38,529 nt of DNA from Micromonospora sonchi. GTDB taxonomy: Bacteria > Actinomycetota > Actinomycetes > Mycobacteriales > Micromonosporaceae. Position numbers and translations under genes: made by a program. The notes beneath the pieces were generated by a model that was not told where the DNA came from, searched no databases, and worked only from the letters and a program-made list of their open reading frames with translations. Positions 37,656 through 38,529 of the stretch are shown here, piece by piece. Location of the stretch: the NCBI RefSeq assembly GCF_014646235.1, contig NZ_BMNB01000043.1, forward strand, positions 1 to 38,529, in the 5' to 3' direction. Within the stretch, counting starts at the first letter, position 1; each line of letters opens with the position of its first letter.

Positions 37656-38356
37656 GCCACGGAACTGGCGGACAAGCAGAATCGGGCTCTGGGAGCGGCA
37701 GGCCCGTGCGAGTGGTGATTGCCGACGACCAGTCCCTCATCGTCACCGGGCTGCGGCTGATCCTCGACTCCGAGCCCGGCATCGAGGTCGTGGGCGAGGC
37801 AGTCAACGGATTTCAGGCGGTGACTGTCGTCGACCGTGAGCACCCCGACGTCATCCTCATGGACATCCGCATGCCCGAGCTCGACGGCATCGAGGCGACT
37901 CGACGCATCGTCGAGGGCGGGTCCACGACCCGCGTGCTCGTACTCACGACGTTCGGCGAGGACGAGCTGGTGTTCGCTGCGATGCGGGCAGGGGCGAGCG
38001 GCTTCCTGCTCAAGGACGTCGACCCTCTCGACCTGATCCACGCGATCAGGGTCGCCGCGAGGGGAGACTCCGTCCTCGCGCCGGAGCTCGTACGACGCCT
38101 TGTCGAGCGCTTCACCGCCCCCTCGGCCGAGTCGCTGGCAGCGATCAGTTCGCTCACGGAACGGGAGCGGGAGATCTTCTGGCACTTGGCCCGTGGCCGC
38201 ACCAACGACGAGATCGGGACCCATCTGTTCATCAGCCCGGCGACCGTGAAAACGCATGTGAGCAGGGTGCTCGCCAAGCTCGGACTCCGAGACCGGACGC
38301 AGGCCGTCGTGCTCGGGTACGAGTCCGGCGTCGTGGTCCCCGGGCGAAAGGACTGA
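37652..38356 (+). CDS. Response regulator, NarL/LuxR family
   Basis: 234 residues from the ATG at 37652, which overlaps the kinase stop (ATGA). Receiver domain: acidic pocket DD (25, 26), phosphorylation Asp71 in VILMDIRMPELDG, switch Thr in VLVLTTFG, and Lys in GFLLKDV. The C-terminal LuxR-type helix-turn-helix contains LTEREREIFWHLARGRTNDEI and SPATVKTHVSRVLAKLGLRD. It binds DNA after phosphorylation by the adjacent kinase. Targets unknown; the divergent membrane-protein gene is a candidate. A 20-residue Gly/Ser-rich N-terminal tail precedes the receiver. Confidence 0.95.
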   Translation: MSHGTGGQAESGSGSGRPVRVVIADDQSLIVTGLRLILDSEPGIEVVGEAVNGFQAVTVVDREHPDVILMDIRMPELDGIEATRRIVEGGSTTRVLVLTTFGEDELVFAAMRAGASGFLLKDVDPLDLIHAIRVAARGDSVLAPELVRRLVERFTAPSAESLAAISSLTEREREIFWHLARGRTNDEIGTHLFISPATVKTHVSRVLAKLGLRDRTQAVVLGYESGVVVPGRKD

Positions 38357-38372
38357 CCGCCTGATGAGGCGG
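38357..38372 (+). terminator. Small hairpin after the response regulator
   Basis: CCGCCT (38357-38362), GATG loop, AGGCGG (38367-38372), immediately following the stop codon. Weak by itself; the larger hairpin at 38407-38442 probably ends the transcript. Confidence 0.4.
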
Positions 38373-38406
38373 CGGTCCGGCGGGCCCAGGAGAATGAGGA
38401 GGAACG

Positions 38407-38442
38407 CGTTTAGGGCCACCCCAGATGGGGTGGCCCTAAACG
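38407..38442. terminator. rRNA operon terminator (bidirectional)
   Basis: CGTTTAGGGCCACCCC (38407-38422), loop AGAT, GGGGTGGCCCTAAACG (38427-38442): a perfect 16-bp stem located 8 bp beyond the 5S 3' end on the minus strand, followed there by CGCGTTCCTCC. It can also stop transcription coming from the response-regulator gene. Confidence 0.9.
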
Positions 38443-38449
38443 GAAGAAT

Positions 38450-38529
38450 GTCCGGCGGTGTCCTACTCTCCCACACCCTCCCGAGTGCAGTACCATCGGC
38501 GCTGGAGGGCTTAGCTTCCGGGTTCGGAA
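38450..38529 (-). rRNA. rrf: 5S rRNA, 3' part (runs off the window edge)
   Basis: On the minus strand: TTCCGAACCCGGAAGCTAAG, CCCTCCAGCGCCGATGGTAC, then GGGTGTGGGAGAGTAGGACA and the 3' end CCGCCGGA. These are the conserved 5S core sequences, about 80 of 117 nt. The 5' third and the rest of the rRNA operon lie beyond 38529. The exact 3' end is within 2 nt. Confidence 0.95.

Noticed and set aside
35709..38356. Antibiotic-resistance cluster of the vancomycin type, suggested by VanW and a two-component system
   Set aside because: No vanH, vanA or vanX genes are present; VanW-family proteins are common in actinobacteria without resistance, and the two-component genes are of NarL rather than VanRS type.

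Overview
The window is high-GC DNA from an actinobacterium, most likely Micromonospora or a close relative in the Micromonosporaceae. The evidence is the ffs/tRNA-Ser/dnaX neighbourhood, the XRE-DUF397 pair, the DUF6230/DUF6114 pair, frequent GTG starts, ATGA overlaps, and short dispersed repeats of a kind I associate with this family. The genus is inferred from gene content and style; no database was searched.

Layout. 1-195: end of an unidentified gene and a short dispersed repeat. 0.2-2.85 kb: a DHA2-type drug exporter diverging from a secreted lipoprotein nuclease that overlaps a small unknown protein. 2.87-8.83 kb (minus): a complete peptide ABC importer in the order binding protein, permease, permease, ATPase, ATPase. 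It has a strong hairpin after the binding-protein gene and two tiny ORFs that bridge the remaining gaps. 9.1-14.3 kb (minus): recR and ybaB, then 1.1 kb of stacked repeats, then an unusually long dnaX, then the SRP RNA. tRNA-Ser(GGA) diverges from the SRP RNA.

14.4-19.4 kb lies between two serine tRNA genes and looks accessory: a secreted beta/gamma-crystallin-like (inhibitor I36-type) protein, a decayed membrane-protein fragment, two small overlapping minus-strand genes, an XRE/DUF397 pair and two proteins of unknown function. 19.4-24.1 kb: deoD, a tetR-thioesterase operon, tadA with its actinobacterial companion gene, small proteins and an M23 lipoprotein. 24.1-29.3 kb: a secreted GH81 beta-1,3-glucanase behind a readable promoter and a LacI-type palindrome, a PHP-domain protein and an EamA transporter. 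29.4-36.3 kb: a DUF885 metallopeptidase, the DUF6230-DUF6114 envelope pair diverging from a VanW-family protein, and a membrane protein. 36.5-38.4 kb: a NarL-type two-component system. The window ends inside a minus-strand 5S rRNA gene with its operon terminator.

No classical defence island, prophage, CRISPR array or biosynthetic cluster is visible. The most unusual signals are the two in-register mini-ORFs inside the peptide-transporter operon (5047-5106 and 3966-4049), the repeat island that separates dnaX from ybaB-recR (10.1-11.1 kb) with a strong G-quadruplex potential on the transcribed-sense strand, and palindromic elements that recur at gene ends (19031 and 31162).
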